Source: Bacteroidota bacterium
GTDB lineage: Bacteria; Bacteroidota; Bacteroidia; UKL13-3
Length of the DNA stretch: 64,000 nt
Reading direction: 5' to 3'
Assembly (NCBI GenBank): GCA_027484685.1
Contig: JAIXSO010000047.1
Span: 1-64,000 of the forward strand
Both the position numbers and the translations under genes were made by a program. Below are positions 38,100 through 47,351 of this stretch, in pieces. Numbering within the stretch: the stretch's first letter is position 1; each line of letters opens with the position of its first letter. A model generated the notes under the pieces. It saw nothing but the letters and a program-made list of their open reading frames with translations, ran no database searches and was not told the DNA's origin.

Positions 38100-38633
38100 T
38101 TGCTAGACGCACTCATTACATCTAAAACCCGAATTAAATTACTACTTAAGTTTTTCTTAAATAGCAATAACAGGGATTATTTGCGTGGATTAGAAAGTGA
38201 ATTTGGTGATTCTTCAAATTCAATTAGACAAGAATTAAACAAACTAGAAACAGCAGGGTTACTAGAAAGTAATAATGAAGGGAATAAAAAAATTTTCAAC
38301 GCAAATACCAAACATCCACTATTTCCTGAAATAAATAGTATTTTGATGAAATTTACTGGACTTGATCAATTAATTATTCATGTAATAGATAGGCTAGGTG
38401 ATGTTAATGAAGTATATCTAATTGGTGATTTAGGAAGAGGTGTAGAAAGTGAATTAATTGATTTGGTTTTTGTAGGAAATATTGATAGAGATTATCTAAA
38501 TCAATTGATATTGAAAGCTGAAAAACACATCAAAAAGAAAATAAGGTACGTATATTATTCTTTAGAAGAATTCTCAAATAAAAAGGATAAAATAGTTTCA
38601 GAACATGATTTATTGCTTTGGAAAGCGAATTAA
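38100..38633 (+). CDS. ArsR-like winged-helix regulator with degenerate nucleotidyltransferase-like domain
   Basis: A 177-aa protein. The N-terminal winged helix, 'MLDALITSKTRIKLLLKFFL' and 'LRGLESEFGDSSNSIRQELN', is followed by 'KLETAGLLESNNEGNKKIF'. The C-terminal half ('EVYLIGDLGRGVESELIDLV', 'FVGNIDRDYLNQLI') resembles an MNT-type nucleotidyltransferase fold without a full catalytic set. Proteins of this layout recur in Bacteroidota surface-polysaccharide loci next to UDP-sugar dehydrogenase genes and are thought to regulate them. The start is TTG 38100; homologues begin with the same 'MLD.LITSKTRIKLL'. Tandem repeats abut the start. Confidence 0.75.
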   Translation: MLDALITSKTRIKLLLKFFLNSNNRDYLRGLESEFGDSSNSIRQELNKLETAGLLESNNEGNKKIFNANTKHPLFPEINSILMKFTGLDQLIIHVIDRLGDVNEVYLIGDLGRGVESELIDLVFVGNIDRDYLNQLILKAEKHIKKKIRYVYYSLEEFSNKKDKIVSEHDLLLWKAN

Positions 38634-38667
38634 ATTGAGTGTAAGTTTTAAATAGGACACTTTGCCT

Positions 38668-38745
38668 TTGAATGGATGCCGATGGCTATCAGCATTCATC
38701 AATCCATATAAAATTAATTATTGGTGACGCTTCGCCAAAACACCA
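38668..38745. repeat. Left copy of an imperfect direct repeat flanking fic
   Basis: 'ggatgccgatggctatc', 'catcaatcc' and 'ggtgacgcttcgcc' occur in the same order as 'ggttgccgatagctatc', 'caccaatcc' and 'ggtgccgtttcac' at about 39722-39795. An internal 'gg-attgat/atcaatcc'-like inverted pairing is also possible. Confidence 0.6.
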
Positions 38746-38830
38746 ACAATGGCGAAAAACACTATATAAAACTAAAATGTGGCATTAGCCCATTTAAAAA
38801 ACAAAAAAGACCTTTGTATCAATTGCCACT

Positions 38831-38850
38831 ATCCCGAAAGCTTTCGGGAT
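38831..38850. repeat. Perfect 20-bp palindrome upstream of fic
   Basis: 'atcccgaaagctttcgggat' reads the same on both strands. It is flanked by 'ccact' and 'agtgg', so the symmetry extends imperfectly. It lies 31 bp before the fic start and could be an operator or a repeat element. Confidence 0.8.
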
Positions 38851-38881
38851 TAACTAGTGGAATACAAAAACACAAACACAA

Positions 38882-39676
38882 TTGGACTTAACAGAATTAA
38901 TTAATAAATACAATTCCTTAGGAATAAATTTAATCATTGATTTTGATAAATTCAATCATATTTCATTGGTACATCACTCCACTAAATTGGAAGGATCAAC
39001 CTTAACGGAAAGTGAAACACAAGTATTAATATTAAATGGTTTAACCCCAAAAGGAAAACCACTTCATGATAGTTTAATGGTAACAGATCATGCGGCTGCC
39101 TTAGCATTTATTATTAATTCGGCTAAAGAAAAAAAAACAATTACTGTTGAATTTATTCAACAAATAAATGCCTTGGTGGTTAAAAATACTGCTAAAATTT
39201 ATCATACTGTTTTAGGAAATATAGATGCTAGCACAGGTGCTTTCAGAAAAGGGAATGTTGTAGCTGGTGTTTCCTATTTTCCTAATTACAATAAAGTTGA
39301 AAAGTTGGTATTAGAATTAGTAAATAACATTAATGAGACATTGGATAAAGACTTATCATTGATTGAAAAAATAAATTTATCATTTGCAGCACATTTTAAC
39401 TTAGTAAGTATTCATCCTTTTTATGATGGAAATGGAAGAACATCTAGGTTATTAATGAATTATATTCAAGCAATATTTCAACTACCTCTTGCAATAGTTC
39501 ACAACGAATCCAAAGTTGAATATATCAACGCATTGGTTGAATCGAGAGAATCAAATAATATAGATTTTTTTTATCGCTTCATGACTCAAGAATATAGCCA
39601 ACTTTTAACTTCAGAAATTACAAAATTTGAAGCGTTAAATAATAAATCAACCACTAAATTTAATTTATTATTTTAA
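38882..39676 (+). CDS. Fic-domain protein, probable AMP-transferase (class II)
   Basis: A 264-aa single-domain Fic protein. The catalytic loop 'HPFYDGNGRTSR' (178-189) has every active-site residue, including His178 and the Arg pair that holds nucleotide phosphates. The inhibitory helix motif [ST]xxxE[GN] is present near the N-terminus as 'STKLEG' (33-38), the placement of autoinhibited class II Fic proteins. It would transfer AMP from ATP to a protein hydroxyl when uninhibited. The target is unknown. The start is TTG 38882. Imperfect direct repeats flank the gene. Confidence 0.88.
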   Translation: MDLTELINKYNSLGINLIIDFDKFNHISLVHHSTKLEGSTLTESETQVLILNGLTPKGKPLHDSLMVTDHAAALAFIINSAKEKKTITVEFIQQINALVVKNTAKIYHTVLGNIDASTGAFRKGNVVAGVSYFPNYNKVEKLVLELVNNINETLDKDLSLIEKINLSFAAHFNLVSIHPFYDGNGRTSRLLMNYIQAIFQLPLAIVHNESKVEYINALVESRESNNIDFFYRFMTQEYSQLLTSEITKFEALNNKSTTKFNLLF

Positions 39677-39721
39677 AAATCGCCTGTCACCCTGAACTAG
39701 TAGAACTAAGAATTTGACCAA

Positions 39722-39795
39722 GATTGGTTGCCGATAGCTATCTGTCTCCACCAATCCTTCTAAAAAATAAATTGTCGGTGCCGTTTCACTAAAAA
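39722..39795. repeat. Right copy of the imperfect direct repeat flanking fic
   Basis: Same blocks and order as 38668-38745 ('ggttgccgatagctatc', 'caccaatcc', 'ggtgccgtttcac'). It is followed by 'aaaaacttagaactaaaaac' words before the dehydrogenase gene. Confidence 0.6.
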
Positions 39796-39869
39796 ATGCA
39801 CAAAATCCCAGTAACCCAATAAATAATAAAAACTAGGTACTAAAAACTTAGAACTAAAAACTTCAAAAA

Positions 39870-41144
<1,275 letters not shown>

Positions 41145-41149
41145 TGAGT

Positions 41150-41284
41150 AGTTTGGAAGTTGGGAGGTTAGTTGGTTGGGGAGTTTGTGAGTTGGACAAA
41201 CCTTTTCAAACTCTCAAACCTTTTTACAAACCTCCAAACCTTTTTACAAACCCTCAAACCTTTCATCCACCCAAACCTTTCATA
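41150..41284. repeat. 'caaacctccaaacc' repeat block, copy 1
   Basis: The left part has 'gtttggaagttgggagg' and 'gagtttgtgagttgg'; the right part has 'aaacctttttacaaacctcc' units. The two parts are complementary in places and can fold. Translation in the frame of the downstream gene would give a low-complexity peptide, so that gene starts at 41285. Confidence 0.85.
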
Positions 41285-41647
41285 ATGGTAACATACAGTT
41301 TTGAAAAATTAGAAGTTTGGAAAGAGTCAAGAATATTAGTTAAACTTATCTATCAGCATACTAAATTATTTCCAAAAGAAGAAATTTTTGGTATTACAAG
41401 CCAAATGAGAAGAGCCGCAATTTCGGTAAGTTCCAATATAGCTGAAGGTGCTGGAAGAAAAACACAGAAAAATCAGGCTCAGTTTTATACCATCGCTTAT
41501 GGAAGTTTAATGGAGCTGCTGAATCAATTAATTATTTCAGTTGATTTAGAATTTCTTGAAGAATCAAAATTAGAAAATGAATTCCGACCATTAATCAATA
41601 AAATAAGTCTTAAATTATATAACTTAAAAAATAAAGAGGTTGAATAA
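41285..41647 (+). CDS. Four-helix-bundle protein (S23/23S rRNA-IVP, bAvd-like)
   Basis: A 120-aa relative of the genes at 34785 and 37557. 'FEKLEVWKESRILVKLIYQ', 'FPKEEIFGITSQMRRAAISV' and 'SSNIAEGAGRKTQKNQAQFY' match the family closely, including the intact NIAEG. The ATG at 41285 fits the usual family N-terminus. An upstream in-frame start at 41144 would add 47 residues of translated repeat and overlap the dehydrogenase stop. The same repeat type bounds the gene on both sides. Confidence 0.9.
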   Translation: MVTYSFEKLEVWKESRILVKLIYQHTKLFPKEEIFGITSQMRRAAISVSSNIAEGAGRKTQKNQAQFYTIAYGSLMELLNQLIISVDLEFLEESKLENEFRPLINKISLKLYNLKNKEVE

Positions 41648-41654
41648 AGAAATT

Positions 41655-41808
41655 TTGTGAGTTTGCAGGTTTGTAGGTTTGTTTGTTTTTAGGTTTACTT
41701 TTCAAACTTCCAAACCTCCAAACCTTTTGCCCAACCTTTTCCAAACCTCCAAACCTTCTTCAAAACAACCAAACTCCCAAACACTTTCACAAACCTCCCA
41801 ACCTTCCA
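41655..41808. repeat. 'caaacctccaaacc' repeat block, copy 2
   Basis: 'gtgagtttgcaggtttgtag' type words are followed by many 'aaacctccaaacc' units, ending at the start of the epimerase gene. This is the same family as 41150-41284 and as the insertion at 42569-42659. Confidence 0.85.
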
Positions 41809-41809
41809 A

Positions 41810-42907
41810 ATGTTCAACCCAAAATTATACAACACTCCCTACCACACCACAGACTTATATAAATTCAAATTTTTAGTAACTGGAGGTGCGGGATTTATTG
41901 GTTCTAACATTGTTGAGTACCTAATTAAATACAATGCAGGACATGTGCGTGTACTTGACAATTTATCGAATGGTTACTTCGAAAATATCAAAGATTTTAT
42001 GGGCTTACCTAATTTCGAATTTATTTTAGGAGATATAAGAAATTTAGAAACTTGTAAAAAAGCGGTAGAAGGTATGGACTTTGTAAGCCATCAAGCGGCC
42101 TTAGGTTCAGTGCCACGTTCAATTGCAGACCCCATTACTTCTAATGACGTAAATGTAAAAGGTTTTTTAAATATGCTTACTGTGGTAAAAGATGCACCAA
42201 ATATAAAACAAATGGTGTATGCAGCTTCTTCATCTACTTATGGTGACAGCCCTACCCTTCCTAAAGTGGAAGGTAACGAAGGTAACCCTTTATCACCCTA
42301 TGCTGTAACCAAGTTAGTAAACGAATTGTATGCTGATGTATATAGTAAAGTTTATGGACTGCATGCCATTGGCTTGAGGTACTTTAACGTTTTTGGACCT
42401 AAACAAAATCCAAATAATCCTTATGCTGCGGTAATTCCAATTTTCTGCAAAGCATTTATTGAAGGAAAACAACCTACTATAAACGGTGATGGATTAACTA
42501 GCCGAGATTTCACCTTTGTTGAAAATGCAGTACAAGCGAACATCAAAGCAATGCTTATTGGAGTTGAAGAAAGTTTGGAGGTTCGTGAGTTGGGAGGTTT
42601 GAACACCTCAAACCAACAAACCTCCAAACCAACAAACGTTATAAATCCAAACCCTCTACAAAAGCACGAAGTATTCAACATGGCTTGTGGCGATCAAGTT
42701 ACCTTGAATGAGATGATTGATATATTAAATCAGTTAAGCGGCCAACAAATTAAACCTATTTATGGCCCTGAACGCAAAGGAGACGTAAAGCACTCTAAAG
42801 CAAGTATTGATAAAATTTCCAATTTCTTAAATTACGAACCACTATTTCGTTTCCAAAAAGGTTTAGAAATTGTTTTTGAATGGTATAATGAGCAATTTAG
42901 TTATTAA
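41810..42907 (+). CDS. NAD-dependent UDP-sugar 4-epimerase (TviC/WbpP-like) with repeat-derived insertion
   Basis: A 365-aa extended SDR. 'KFLVTGGAGFIGSNIVEYLI' holds the NAD motif (25-31), 'QAALGSVPRSIADP' and 'AASSSTYGDSP' with 'YAVTK' give the catalytic Ser, Tyr and Lys, and 'RYFNVFGPKQNPNNPYAAVI' is typical of UDP-GlcNAc C4-epimerases. Residues about 254-283 interrupt a stretch that is normally short in this family. They are encoded by a copy of the intergenic 'caaacctccaaacc' repeat (42569-42659). The motif after it, 'EVFNMACGDQVTLNEMIDIL', is intact, so the enzyme may still work. Confidence 0.88.
   Translation: MFNPKLYNTPYHTTDLYKFKFLVTGGAGFIGSNIVEYLIKYNAGHVRVLDNLSNGYFENIKDFMGLPNFEFILGDIRNLETCKKAVEGMDFVSHQAALGSVPRSIADPITSNDVNVKGFLNMLTVVKDAPNIKQMVYAASSSTYGDSPTLPKVEGNEGNPLSPYAVTKLVNELYADVYSKVYGLHAIGLRYFNVFGPKQNPNNPYAAVIPIFCKAFIEGKQPTINGDGLTSRDFTFVENAVQANIKAMLIGVEESLEVRELGGLNTSNQQTSKPTNVINPNPLQKHEVFNMACGDQVTLNEMIDILNQLSGQQIKPIYGPERKGDVKHSKASIDKISNFLNYEPLFRFQKGLEIVFEWYNEQFSY
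42569..42659. repeat. In-frame copy of the 'aacctccaaacc' repeat inside the epimerase gene
   Basis: 'tttggaggtt' (42573-42582) and 'aacctccaaa' (42619-42628) form the outer arms of an imperfect hairpin; 'gtgagttgggaggtttg' and 'cctcaaaccaacaaacctcc' fill it. The same words form the intergenic blocks at 41150 and 41655. The insertion keeps the reading frame. Confidence 0.85.
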
Positions 42908-44925
42908 TGTGTGGTATTTCGGGTATAATTAGTAAAAACGCTACTATTACACCTCAGCAGTTAGAAGCGTTTAATAATATTACCAAACATCGCGGTCCTG
43001 ACGATGAAGGCTATGTTTTATTTGATACTAATACACAACAACATCATATATTATTTGGAGTTGACACACCTTTAGAAGTAAAAAACACTTCCCTTTTATA
43101 TAAACCAACTGAATCAATTCAAACCAATAAAGAATCTTTCCATATTGCGCTTGGCCATAGACGCTTATCCATTTTAGATTTATCTCCTTTAGGCCATTTG
43201 CCTATGTGTGACCATAACCAAAGATTTTGGATAACCTACAATGGCGAAGTATATAACTTTATTGAAATAAAAGAAGAATTGATGAGTGTTGGATATACTT
43301 TCAAATCATCATCCGATACTGAAGTAATATTAAATGCCTACATAGAGTGGGGCGAAAAATGCCTGAATAAAATGATGGGAATGTTTGCCATTGCTATTTT
43401 TGACAAACAAAAGGAAGAGATTTTTTTAGCCAGAGACCGGTTTGGAATAAAACCACTTTATTATTATACCGACCAAAATCAAAATTTTTATTTTGGAAGT
43501 GAAATAAAACAATTTACCACCTCTCCTACTTGGCAAGCTATTTTAAACAAACAAAAAGCTTACGATTATTTATTTTATAATTTAACCGATCATAGTGATG
43601 AAACTATGTTTGAAGGGGTTTACCATTTACCTCCAGGTTGTTATTATAAAAGTACCTTAACTAATTTTAGCTTTTCAGGCAAATTACCAGTTATTAATTG
43701 GTACCAAATTCCTAAAATAAAAACTAATTTAAGTTTTGAAGCCGCAGCGAACCAATTTAAAGATATGTTCAAAAATGTGGTTAAAATGCACCTACGTTCA
43801 GATGTAACAGTTGGATCCGCTTTGAGTGGAGGTTTAGATTCATCTGCTATTGTATGCCAAATAAATGAATTATTAACAGCTCAAAATAAAGCCGATATTC
43901 AAAAAACTTTTTCATCAGTAGCAAATGATGAACGTTTTAGCGAAAAAAAGTGGATGGATGAAGTGATTAACTTTACCAATGTTGATGCTCATTTCGTGTA
44001 TCCAAGTGGTGCAAATTTATTTGAATTAACACCTAAAATTTTATGGCACATGGACGAACCTTATAATTCGCAAAGTGCCTACTTAGGTTACCATGTTTTT
44101 CAAAATGCTGCTCAAAATGGAGTAAAAGTTTTGCTTAACGGACAAGGGGCTGACGAGTATTTGAGTGGTTATACTGATTTTAGGTCGTTGCGTTGGAAAT
44201 TGTTATTTCAAAAATTTCAATTGACAACTTTATTAGATGAGTTAAAAGAAAATGGCTTTTCTTCAATTACAAACAGGGTTAGTCATTTATTTAAAATTGG
44301 GTTAAGTTTGCTAGTACCCGACAAATGGACTACCAATTATTTATCAACCCTAAAATCTGATTATCAACAAATAAAAAACTTAGTAAATTTAGAAAAACTT
44401 ACTAACAGTAAAAAACTTACCCATCCCCTGGCAAATTTAAATGCTGACAATAATTCGGTATATAATATTGCTAATAAGCAACTTTTTTATACCTCATTAC
44501 CTAAATATTTAAGATGGGAAGATCGCAATTCTATGGCACATGCAGTAGAAGCAAGGGTTCCTTTTTTAGACCACAGATTAGTAGAGTATACCTTATCATT
44601 GCCAGTCAATTTTTTAGATAGTAAAACCGAAACAAAAAAATTACTTGTAAATGGTTTAAAAAACTTATTACCAAAGGCTATTTCAAACCGAACAGATAAA
44701 AAAGGGTTTATAACACCTGAAGAAATTTGGGTAAAACAAGAATATACTCGAGAAATAAGAGCTCAATTAGCCCAATCCATCAAACATAGCCAAGGAATTA
44801 TTAAACCTGAAGCATTGAGTTATTTTGATGATGTAGTAGCTGGCAAAAAACCATTTAACTACAACTATTGGAGATTGATTTTATTGGGTATGTGGATGAA
44901 TTTATATAATGTAAAATTATTATAA
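42907..44925 (+). CDS. asnB: Asparagine synthase (glutamine-hydrolysing)-like amidotransferase
   Basis: A 672-aa two-domain enzyme. The glutaminase domain begins with the nucleophile Cys2 ('MCGISGII') and has 'KHRGPDDEGYV', 'LGHRRLSILDLSPLGHLPM' and 'YNGEVYNF'. The synthetase domain has the PP-loop 'VGSALSGGLDSSAIVCQI', 'LLNGQGADEYLSGY' and 'HAVEARVPFLDHRLVEYTLS'. AsnB paralogues in polysaccharide loci may amidate sugar carboxyl groups, which would fit the uronic acid genes upstream; plain asparagine synthesis is the alternative. Its ATG shares one base with the epimerase stop (TAATG). Confidence 0.9.
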   Translation: MCGISGIISKNATITPQQLEAFNNITKHRGPDDEGYVLFDTNTQQHHILFGVDTPLEVKNTSLLYKPTESIQTNKESFHIALGHRRLSILDLSPLGHLPMCDHNQRFWITYNGEVYNFIEIKEELMSVGYTFKSSSDTEVILNAYIEWGEKCLNKMMGMFAIAIFDKQKEEIFLARDRFGIKPLYYYTDQNQNFYFGSEIKQFTTSPTWQAILNKQKAYDYLFYNLTDHSDETMFEGVYHLPPGCYYKSTLTNFSFSGKLPVINWYQIPKIKTNLSFEAAANQFKDMFKNVVKMHLRSDVTVGSALSGGLDSSAIVCQINELLTAQNKADIQKTFSSVANDERFSEKKWMDEVINFTNVDAHFVYPSGANLFELTPKILWHMDEPYNSQSAYLGYHVFQNAAQNGVKVLLNGQGADEYLSGYTDFRSLRWKLLFQKFQLTTLLDELKENGFSSITNRVSHLFKIGLSLLVPDKWTTNYLSTLKSDYQQIKNLVNLEKLTNSKKLTHPLANLNADNNSVYNIANKQLFYTSLPKYLRWEDRNSMAHAVEARVPFLDHRLVEYTLSLPVNFLDSKTETKKLLVNGLKNLLPKAISNRTDKKGFITPEEIWVKQEYTREIRAQLAQSIKHSQGIIKPEALSYFDDVVAGKKPFNYNYWRLILLGMWMNLYNVKLL

Positions 44926-45087
44926 TTCATATTGAGTGGTTAAAATGGATATTAATTTTTAGGGTTATAAAGTTGATAAATTGAATTTAGACAATATTTT
45001 TGATTTACATAGTTCTATAAATATGTCAACTTAAGAAAAAAAAGTAAAATAAGAAAACAAGTTATACAATTTAAATATATCTCACTA

Positions 45088-46236
45088 TTGGAATTAAATA
45101 TACCATTTAATAAACCTTACTTAACGGGTAAAGAAACTGAATATATTAACCAATCGGTTATTTCTGGTAAAATATCAGGAGATGGTGTATTCACAAAAAA
45201 ATGCCATCAATGGTTTGAAGAAAATTTACAGGTAAAAAAAGCATTGTTAACTACATCATGCACTGATGCATTAGAAATGGCGGCATTGCTAATAAATATT
45301 AAACCTGGCGATGAGGTAATTATGCCTTCTTATACATTTGTTTCTACTGCTAATGCATTTGTATTAAGGGGTGCTAAAATCATATTTGCAGATAGTCATA
45401 AAAATCATCCTGGCATTGATGAAAGTAAAATTGAATCTTTAATTACTACTAAAACAAAAGCCATAGTTCCTGTACATTACGCTGGTGTGGCTTGTAATAT
45501 GGATGTAATTATGGATTTGGCAAATAAATATGACCTTTATGTTATAGAAGATGCTGCGCAAGCCATTGATAGTTATTATCTTGGTAAAGATGGTATAAAA
45601 AAAACTTTAGGTTCGATTGGCCACTTAGCTGCTTTTTCTTTTCATGAAACTAAAAATATTATGAGTGGTGAAGGTGGATTATTGGTTATTAATGATGATA
45701 AATTTGTAAAAAGGGCCGAAATTATTCGAGAAAAAGGAACTAACCGTTCGGCATTTTTTAGAGGTGAGGTGGACAAATATAATTGGGTTGATGTAGGTTC
45801 TTCCTTTTTACCATCTGACATTATTGCTGCATTTTTATATGCACAATTAGAAAATATTGAAAAAATCCAGAAACAGCGAAAACTAATTTGGGACTTATAT
45901 CATAGATTGTTAACTCCTCTATCGGTAAAAGGAAAAATTAATTTGCCAGAAGTTCCTCTTTACGCTACCAATAATGGACATATGTTTTATCTTGATTGCA
46001 AAACCTTAGCTAATAGAACGAAAATTATTGATGTACTCAAATTAAATGGTGTATTAGCCGTATTTCATTATTTAAGTTTACACAAAAGTACATTCTATCA
46101 AAATAATCATGATGGAAGAGCGTTAACTTACAGCGACTATTATACCGATACACTTTTAAGATTACCTTTATATTTTGAGTTAACAGAAAAAGAGGTAACA
46201 TTAATAGCTAACATTATTACTAAAATTTTTGAATAA
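45088..46236 (+). CDS. rffA: dTDP-4-amino-4,6-dideoxygalactose transaminase (WecE/RffA-like)
   Basis: A 382-aa PLP-dependent DegT-family aminotransferase. It uses glutamate to aminate dTDP-4-keto-6-deoxyglucose, giving dTDP-Fuc4N. 'IPFNKPYLTGKETEYI', 'SGKISGDGVFTKKC', 'TTSCTDALEMAALL' and 'VEDAAQAIDSYY'-type motifs (here VIEDAAQAIDSYY) match WecE. The PLP lysine is K189 in 'FSFHETKNIMSGEGG'. The start is TTG 45088, preceded by a 162-bp AT-rich gap. The next gene overlaps it by 8 bp and encodes the matching WecF-like transferase. No GNAT-type WecD acetyltransferase is nearby. Confidence 0.9.
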   Translation: MELNIPFNKPYLTGKETEYINQSVISGKISGDGVFTKKCHQWFEENLQVKKALLTTSCTDALEMAALLINIKPGDEVIMPSYTFVSTANAFVLRGAKIIFADSHKNHPGIDESKIESLITTKTKAIVPVHYAGVACNMDVIMDLANKYDLYVIEDAAQAIDSYYLGKDGIKKTLGSIGHLAAFSFHETKNIMSGEGGLLVINDDKFVKRAEIIREKGTNRSAFFRGEVDKYNWVDVGSSFLPSDIIAAFLYAQLENIEKIQKQRKLIWDLYHRLLTPLSVKGKINLPEVPLYATNNGHMFYLDCKTLANRTKIIDVLKLNGVLAVFHYLSLHKSTFYQNNHDGRALTYSDYYTDTLLRLPLYFELTEKEVTLIANIITKIFE

Positions 46237-47287
46237 AAATATTTTACATGTAATGCATGCTGATAAATTCACCTTACCATTAATTAAATGGCTAGCAGAT
46301 GAATTTGAAAGCAAAACAAATCAACATTTTTTATTATTAGATGCGGAAAATATTGAACTAACCAACAATGGTTCATATACAATTTTGAAACATCCGTTAA
46401 AAAAAAACATAATTAATAATACTATTCTGATATTTAAGTCCTTTCAAAAGGCTGACCAAATTATCATGCATGGTAATCCATTATTATTTTACTTATTTAT
46501 TTTTAGTTTTTGGGTAAAAAAATTAGGTTGGATTATTTATGGTGGAGTTGATATGGAAAATACCAGTAAACCTGGATTAACAAACGTCTTGAACAAATGG
46601 ATAAAAAATCAAGTTTTAAAAAAAGTATTATTTCATTATACCCATATAGAAGGAGATAGCAAATGGTGTAATCAAATTTACCACTCTAAAGCAAAATTTA
46701 TTTATTCACCCGTTTACTTAAGTAATATACCTAATTTAGAAAACTTTTCGCCACTTACAACCATCAGTAATCAAGAATCAATCAATATATTAGTTGGAAG
46801 TTCAAATGACTCAAGTAATAACCACCTTGAAATTTTGGATTGGTTAAAAAACATTGATTCACAGAATTTAACTATTTACAGCCCATTGTCTTATGGTGGA
46901 ACACTAGAATATAAAGAAAAAATAAAAGCCGCTGGATTTCAATTTTTTAATGAGCGTTTTATTCCACTTGAAAATTTTATGAATTACCAGGAATACCAAA
47001 ATTTCCTAAAAAAAATACATTGGGCAGTTTTTAACCATAAGCGACAAGAGGCTATGGGTGTTACTTTAAGTTTATTAGGCAATGGAAAAGTAGTTTATTT
47101 GTATCCTCATACTACTGCTTTCCAATCATTCAAAGAAAGAGGTTTTGTAGTTTTTGATAATACTTTAATTCAAAATAAAAATAACATTTACGCCTATCAT
47201 AATACTTATCCCAATAAAGAACTATTAGAAAAATATTACAGCTTAACTACTTTAAAAAATAGTTGGACCAATATATATAATTGTTAA
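46229..47287 (+). CDS. wecF: WecF-like Fuc4NAc transferase (GT56 family)
   Basis: A 352-aa glycosyltransferase resembling TDP-N-acetylfucosamine:lipid II N-acetylfucosaminyltransferase. 'ILHVMHADKFTLPLIKWLAD' starts the protein. 'LGWIIYGGVDMEN', 'ILVGSSNDSSNNHLEIL', 'SPLSYGGTLEYKEKI' and 'WAVFNHKRQEAMGVTLSLLG' correspond to the conserved regions of the family. It adds Fuc4NAc or Fuc4N to a lipid-linked acceptor on the inner face of the membrane. The TTG start at 46229 overlaps the end of the WecE-like gene, so the two work and are expressed together. Confidence 0.85.
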   Translation: MNKNILHVMHADKFTLPLIKWLADEFESKTNQHFLLLDAENIELTNNGSYTILKHPLKKNIINNTILIFKSFQKADQIIMHGNPLLFYLFIFSFWVKKLGWIIYGGVDMENTSKPGLTNVLNKWIKNQVLKKVLFHYTHIEGDSKWCNQIYHSKAKFIYSPVYLSNIPNLENFSPLTTISNQESINILVGSSNDSSNNHLEILDWLKNIDSQNLTIYSPLSYGGTLEYKEKIKAAGFQFFNERFIPLENFMNYQEYQNFLKKIHWAVFNHKRQEAMGVTLSLLGNGKVVYLYPHTTAFQSFKERGFVVFDNTLIQNKNNIYAYHNTYPNKELLEKYYSLTTLKNSWTNIYNC

Positions 47288-47294
47288 CCTTTAT

Positions 47295-47318
47295 CACCCT
47301 GAGCTTGTCGAATGGGTG
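47295..47318. repeat. Hairpin 'caccctgagcttgtcg' type
   Basis: 'caccc' (47295-47299) and 'gggtg' (47314-47318) enclose 'tgagcttgtcgaat'. It sits between the transferase stop and the flippase start and looks like a dispersed repeat; a 'caccctgaac' fragment occurs near 39688. Confidence 0.6.
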
Positions 47319-47351
47319 AACGAAGGATGAAAAAAAATTAAACTAAAAAAA

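Noticed and set aside
41679-41876. 65-residue frame upstream of the epimerase
   Set aside because: Composed of translated repeat (Ser/Lys/Pro/Gln-rich) and overlaps the epimerase start.
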